Shown here: one piece after another, positions 59,745-64,000 of the stretch
How positions within the stretch are numbered: position 1 is the first letter of the stretch
Layout: the number at the start of each line of letters is the position of its first letter
Source of the DNA: an uncultured Pelagibacteraceae bacterium
Lineage (GTDB): Bacteria > Pseudomonadota > Alphaproteobacteria > Pelagibacterales > Pelagibacteraceae
Length of the DNA stretch: 64,000 nt
Assembly (NCBI GenBank): GCA_902579115.1
Contig: CACHFP010000005.1
Span: 1 to 64,000, forward strand
Direction of reading: 5' to 3'
Notes under the pieces: model-generated
The model's database searches: none
What the model was told of the DNA's origin: nothing
The model's input: only the letters and a program-made list of their open reading frames with translations
Program-made: the position numbers and the translations under genes

Positions 59745-59999
59745 TTACCTTAATTCATTATTAAGTTTATTTAAAAATTTTTTTAATAATTCCGCGTCAT
59801 CTTTATTCAAAATTCTATCTTTTTTAATCGCATTGCCTAATTCTTCTCTAGTTTTCTCTTTAATTTCTTTTAACTTTTGTGATGAAAAATTATTGTATAG
59901 TTTTTTTTCATAGCTTTTTAACACATAGCCAAAGGTCAAATGGAACAAAATAAAGACTGTGAGCGCAACAAATAGAGTTTTATAAACGAAAAGTTTCAT
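59745..59999 (-). CDS. Small membrane protein of unknown function
   Basis: 84 aa with N-terminal TM; adjoins the downstream and upstream genes in the same strand run. Confidence 0.6.
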   Translation of the reverse strand: MKLFVYKTLFVALTVFILFHLTFGYVLKSYEKKLYNNFSSQKLKEIKEKTREELGNAIKKDRILNKDDAELLKKFLNKLNNELR

Positions 60000-61654
60000 T
60001 ATTGAATTTTTTTAAAAATTGAATATATGAGTGTATTATCAACAGAATGAGATTTTAACAACTTAAAATTACTTGGTATTTTATATTTTTCCTCATATTT
60101 TGGATTAACCTCATAGTAAAAATTGGAATAAATATAATCAGCTGACTGCTTATTATCTGTTCCTATAAAAATTAATCTCTCTTTATTCTGAGTACTAATT
60201 AAGGATCTTCCGTTTTCTAAAGGTGTCCAGGAAGCAGTGGCAATAACAACCCTATTTTTTTTCTTTGCGTCTTTTAAGATATCTTTAATAGCCATTGTTC
60301 TACTTAAAGATTGAGTATCTACTTCAAATTTTCTCTTCATCTGATCTGTTACAAGATTATTAAAATACACACTTTGAAAAGGATGATATTTGTAGATATC
60401 ATAAATAATATTAAGAATACAAATGTATACAAAACTAAAAAATAGAGTTTTTAATTTTATATTATTTTTGTATTTTATTATAAAAAAATAAACTCCAAGA
60501 CATGCAAAATAAGTAATAAAAAAATTCAAAAATAGAAAATGTCTCCACCCACTGTATAAATTTAAATCAAAGCTTAAGTATACTATTATGATTTGTAAAA
60601 GACTTATTAAAACAAATAAATCAATTCTTTCAAAATTACCTCTCCACAAATCATTCTGATAAAATTTTTCATTTAACAAAATAAATCTGTTAAACAATCT
60701 TCTTATATAAAATATTATTCCTACTAAAAAAGTTAAGATTATAATTTCTGGTATAGAAATAAGCATCCAATAAGGAATATATTTTAATGGTAAATATTGA
60801 GAATTATAAAAATATCCGTTAAAGAAAACTTCTGGATTCGACCCTACTTTGAAAACTTGAAAAAAATTTAAATATTGTGAAATTTCTATTGTCCATAAAT
60901 AAGGCCAATGAACAAAAAGACAAATTATGAATAGAAAGAAATATTTGCCCAAATCTTTTAAAATATTTTCTCTTATATTTGGGTTTAAAAATTGAAATAT
61001 TCCAATTAAAAGGAATGAAATAGGAAAAAAAAGGCCCATTATTCTTGTAGACGTGCTTATTGCTGAAAATAAAGCAAACAAAAAAAGGTTTAATAAGTTT
61101 TTTTTTTCACAATATTTAGAGTAAAAATAAAAAGTAATAGTGACGATTGATAAAAATAATAAATCTTTTCCATCAAAAAAGCTATTTCCAAAAATTCTTG
61201 GACTTATTAGATAGAATAAAAATGAAATGATGGCTACAGAAGTAATTCTAGTTCGTTTTTTAATAAAAAAGTAAAACAACGAGCTACTTATAAAAAAAAT
61301 TATAAAATTTATTAAATGTCTCAGGTAAAATTGATCACTGGAAACATCAATCTTGAAAATAATTTCAATAAACGCCATTGGTAAGTCAAATATTACTCCA
61401 TAATGTTGAGCTATTTCGACAGGTGGTAAATTTGGGTGAAGGTTGTTAATTTCTGATATTTTAAAATTTACTTCATTTTTAATAAATTCAAAATCTGTAA
61501 ATTGTAAAACATAGTTAAGCCAGTAAAAACCTGAGCTTCTCTGAAAGTGTTCCTCAATTCCTACACCAAAATCTTTATAAATTAAAAGTCCTATAAGAAA
61601 ATAAAGAAAGAAAATATAATATATTATTGAGTCTTTTTTAAAAAACTTGTTCAT
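59999..61654 (-). CDS. Multi-TM glycosyltransferase-like membrane protein (GT39/ArnT-like architecture)
   Basis: About 550 aa, many TM segments, LISPRIFGNSFFDGKDLLF and YSGWRHFLFL patterns. Confidence 0.6.
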   Translation of the reverse strand: MNKFFKKDSIIYYIFFLYFLIGLLIYKDFGVGIEEHFQRSSGFYWLNYVLQFTDFEFIKNEVNFKISEINNLHPNLPPVEIAQHYGVIFDLPMAFIEIIFKIDVSSDQFYLRHLINFIIFFISSSLFYFFIKKRTRITSVAIISFLFYLISPRIFGNSFFDGKDLLFLSIVTITFYFYSKYCEKKNLLNLFLFALFSAISTSTRIMGLFFPISFLLIGIFQFLNPNIRENILKDLGKYFFLFIICLFVHWPYLWTIEISQYLNFFQVFKVGSNPEVFFNGYFYNSQYLPLKYIPYWMLISIPEIIILTFLVGIIFYIRRLFNRFILLNEKFYQNDLWRGNFERIDLFVLISLLQIIIVYLSFDLNLYSGWRHFLFLNFFITYFACLGVYFFIIKYKNNIKLKTLFFSFVYICILNIIYDIYKYHPFQSVYFNNLVTDQMKRKFEVDTQSLSRTMAIKDILKDAKKKNRVVIATASWTPLENGRSLISTQNKERLIFIGTDNKQSADYIYSNFYYEVNPKYEEKYKIPSNFKLLKSHSVDNTLIYSIFKKIQ

Positions 61655-61710
61655 TAATTTAATGTAAATAGTTTATTACAAATTATATATATATTATATT
61701 TTTTATATAT

Positions 61711-62316
61711 ATGAATATAAATAAATACAAAATTATAAGATTAGATGAAAAATATATAAAGAATATTGAATTGATTTGGTTAAATTCATTGCCTGAGAAT
61801 TTAAAGTCTATGATAGGTGGTGTAATAGTAAAAAACTATCTTATTGAATTTCTTTCTGATAAGTCGAATTTAGGTATTGGGGTTTTGCATGCAAATGAAC
61901 TTGCTGGATTTGTTTTGTTTGGTACGGACGATAATATAATAAAAAAAATTTTTATTAAAGATTTTTTCGTAATAATAAAAAGTTTTTTAAAATCATTACT
62001 CTTTTTTGATTTAAAAAAAATCAAAAATTTTATTGATTGTGCTATTTACCTTTTTTTATCTAAAAAAAAAGAAAATATTCTCAAGATTAAAGATACCCAG
62101 CTTTTAATTATTTGTGTTAACATAAAATTTCAAAATAAAGGATTAGGCTCATTTATGATTAAGGAAAGTTTTAAAAACTATGATTTTTTTTTTAAAAAAT
62201 ATAATAATGTCTTTGTAAAAACTTTGAAAAAGGATGCAAAAAATATCTCATTTTATAAAAAAAATGATTTCAAATATTTATTTGAAATATTTGGAAGAGT
62301 TTATTTAAAGTATTAA
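61711..62316 (+). CDS. GNAT-family N-acetyltransferase
   Basis: IICVNIKFQNKGLGSFMIKESF acetyl-CoA binding motif; C-terminal NISFYKKNDFK. Confidence 0.75.
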   Translation: MNINKYKIIRLDEKYIKNIELIWLNSLPENLKSMIGGVIVKNYLIEFLSDKSNLGIGVLHANELAGFVLFGTDDNIIKKIFIKDFFVIIKSFLKSLLFFDLKKIKNFIDCAIYLFLSKKKENILKIKDTQLLIICVNIKFQNKGLGSFMIKESFKNYDFFFKKYNNVFVKTLKKDAKNISFYKKNDFKYLFEIFGRVYLKY

Positions 62317-63422
62317 TTCTTATTAAATTTTTTTTCTATTTGCTCACAAATATATTTGATATCTTTTTCTTTCAGAGAAGGACTACTAGGTAAACAAATT
62401 CCAGTTTCAGATAAAATTCTAGCTTTTTTTAATACTATATTTTGTTTAAGTTTATACATTGGCATAGTATGTACAGGAGGAAATGAGGTACGTGTCTCAA
62501 TTTTTTTTGACTCTAAAAATTTTGACAAGGCATTTCTTATTTTTAAGTTTTTAACAAAGATTACAATTTGCCAATGCGAAGATTTTGAATTTTTTATAAT
62601 TTCAATAAATCTCAAAGGCAAATTTTTTAAATTTTTTTTATAAATTTTAAAAACTTTTTCCTTTTTTTTTAGTATTTCGTTTTTTTTATTTAATTGAGCT
62701 AACCCAATCGCAGCGCAAATATTGGTCATTCTATAATTATAACCAATCATATCATGCCAATAGTTATTCTTCTTTTTTACAACACCCACGGTTTTTAACT
62801 TAAATATTTTTTTAGCTAATTTCTTATCATCTGTAACTACCATGCCACCTTCTCCTGTAGTTATTGTTTTACTTCCGAAGAAACTAAATGTACCTATTTG
62901 ACCAAAAGTTCCTGAATGTTTGCCTTTATAAAAACTCCCAAAGCTTTCTGCGCAATCTTCGATTAAGTAAATTTTTTTATTATCACATATTTTTTTTACT
63001 TTTGGGATATTGCATATGTAACCATATAAATGTACGACGATTATAGCTTTAGTTTTTTTATTGATTTTTTTTATTAAATCATTCTCATCAATTTGAGCCG
63101 TACTAAAGTTTGAGTCAACAAATTTTACTTTGGCACCTGCGTATCTAATTGCGTTAACAGGTGCAATATATGTAAAGGAGGGAACAATTACTTCATCTCC
63201 TGGTCCAATGTCTAAAGCTAAGATTGCCAAATGTAATGCTGCTGTCCCATTGTTAACTGAGACACAATATTTAGAATTAACGTAATTTGAAAATTTTTTT
63301 TCAAATTTATCAATATATTTTCCCTTTGAAGAAATCCAATTAGAGTTCAGACAATCAACAACTACTTTTTTTTCATCGTTATTTATATAGGGTGTAAAAA
63401 GTGGAAACTTATATTTCGGCAT
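62313..63422 (-). CDS. DegT/DnrJ/EryC1 family aminotransferase
   Basis: VNNGTAALHLAILALDIGPGDEVIVPSFTYIAPVNAI, LIEDCAESFGSFYKGKHSGTFGQIGTFSFFGSKTITTGEGGMVVT. Confidence 0.94.
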   Translation of the reverse strand: MPKYKFPLFTPYINNDEKKVVVDCLNSNWISSKGKYIDKFEKKFSNYVNSKYCVSVNNGTAALHLAILALDIGPGDEVIVPSFTYIAPVNAIRYAGAKVKFVDSNFSTAQIDENDLIKKINKKTKAIIVVHLYGYICNIPKVKKICDNKKIYLIEDCAESFGSFYKGKHSGTFGQIGTFSFFGSKTITTGEGGMVVTDDKKLAKKIFKLKTVGVVKKKNNYWHDMIGYNYRMTNICAAIGLAQLNKKNEILKKKEKVFKIYKKNLKNLPLRFIEIIKNSKSSHWQIVIFVKNLKIRNALSKFLESKKIETRTSFPPVHTMPMYKLKQNIVLKKARILSETGICLPSSPSLKEKDIKYICEQIEKKFNKN

Positions 63423-63471
63423 AATATAAATATTTTTTTTATTTTATATGATATAAATTAATTTTGTGAAA

Positions 63472-64000
63472 ATGAAAACAAAATATTCCTTAGTCTTACC
63501 ATGTTTTAACGAATTAGAAAATTTAAAGCTATTGCTACCACAATTATTAAGAATTTTAAAAAACAAAAATTACGAAATATTATTGGTAGATGATGATAGT
63601 TCTGATTATACGATACCAAAATTAAAAAAGATTTTTAAAAAAAATAAAAAAATAAGATTTATTCATAGAAAAGAGGAAAGAAGTTTAGGATTATCTATCA
63701 AAGCTGGGATAAAAAAATCTATTGGGGAGATAATAGTAGTAATGGATACAGACTTTAATCATAGACCGCAAGATCTTAAAAGTATGATTAAAATTTACGA
63801 AAAAGGATATTACGATATGATATGTGGCTCTCGTTTTTTAAAAGGAGGCTCATCAAATACCTTTTTTAGACATTTTTGTAGTTTAATTTTTAATTTTTTT
63901 GTTAATTTTGTTACTAAAGGTAAACTATCAGATAATTTGAGTGGTTTTTTTATTATTAATAAAAATAGTTTAAAAAAAGACTTAGACAAAATTTTTTATG
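63472..64000 (+). CDS. GT2-family glycosyltransferase (dolichol-phosphate mannosyltransferase-like), truncated by window end
   Basis: Own translation: MKTKYSLVLPCFNELENLKLLLPQLLRILKNKNYEILLVDDDSSD...VVMDTDFNHRPQDL...CGSRFLKGG. Confidence 0.85.
   Translation, partial: MKTKYSLVLPCFNELENLKLLLPQLLRILKNKNYEILLVDDDSSDYTIPKLKKIFKKNKKIRFIHRKEERSLGLSIKAGIKKSIGEIIVVMDTDFNHRPQDLKSMIKIYEKGYYDMICGSRFLKGGSSNTFFRHFCSLIFNFFVNFVTKGKLSDNLSGFFIINKNSLKKDLDKIFY

Noticed and set aside
1-64000. CRISPR arrays, insertion sequences, integrases, phage or defence modules, rRNA genes
   Set aside because: Looked for repeated spacer structures, transposase, integrase, nuclease and toxin-antitoxin motifs and rRNA-like stretches; none recognised by eye. 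A tool-based search could still reveal diverged cases.

Overview
AT-rich, very compact bacterial chromosome segment. Gene content and order fit a streamlined alphaproteobacterium of the SAR11/Pelagibacterales type; this taxonomic call is inferred from protein families and synteny, with no search run. I see about 58 protein-coding genes and 5 tRNAs (Ser-UGA, Lys-UUU, Cys-GCA, Asn-GUU, Arg-UCU). I see no rRNA, CRISPR array, transposase, integrase or phage module. Blocks: mltB-rlpA-dac-tmk-holB; recG; M48 lipoprotease; tgt-ppi-coaD-gyrA-ssb; uvrA; secDF-yajC-serS-tatCBA-scpBA-nagZ-argS-dgt; erpA-xthA; manC-ilvD-valS; a sugar or compatible-solute ABC operon with an MGH/GH63-like hydrolase; a tRNA-bounded pair of Gfo/Idh/MocA oxidoreductases; aapJQMP; zapE; an Fbp-type iron operon behind two near-identical Fur-box palindromes; a pfkA/pyk/gap glycolysis cluster; and the edge of a surface-polysaccharide locus. 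Most interesting signals: (1) a candidate operon for uptake and hydrolysis of glycosylated compatible solutes, with unusual permeases and a perfect 16-bp hairpin abutting a start codon; (2) a strong inverted repeat between the solute-binding-protein gene and the permease genes in all three SBP-first ABC operons; (3) tandem Fur-box palindromes plus an uncharacterised CxxC mini-protein inside the iron operon; (4) nine convergent junctions with at most 1 nt of gap or overlapping stops; (5) a PFK with a mixed ATP/PPi signature in an EMP-type cluster; (6) vestigial or degenerate envelope genes (SPOR remnant, RlpA without its catalytic motif).
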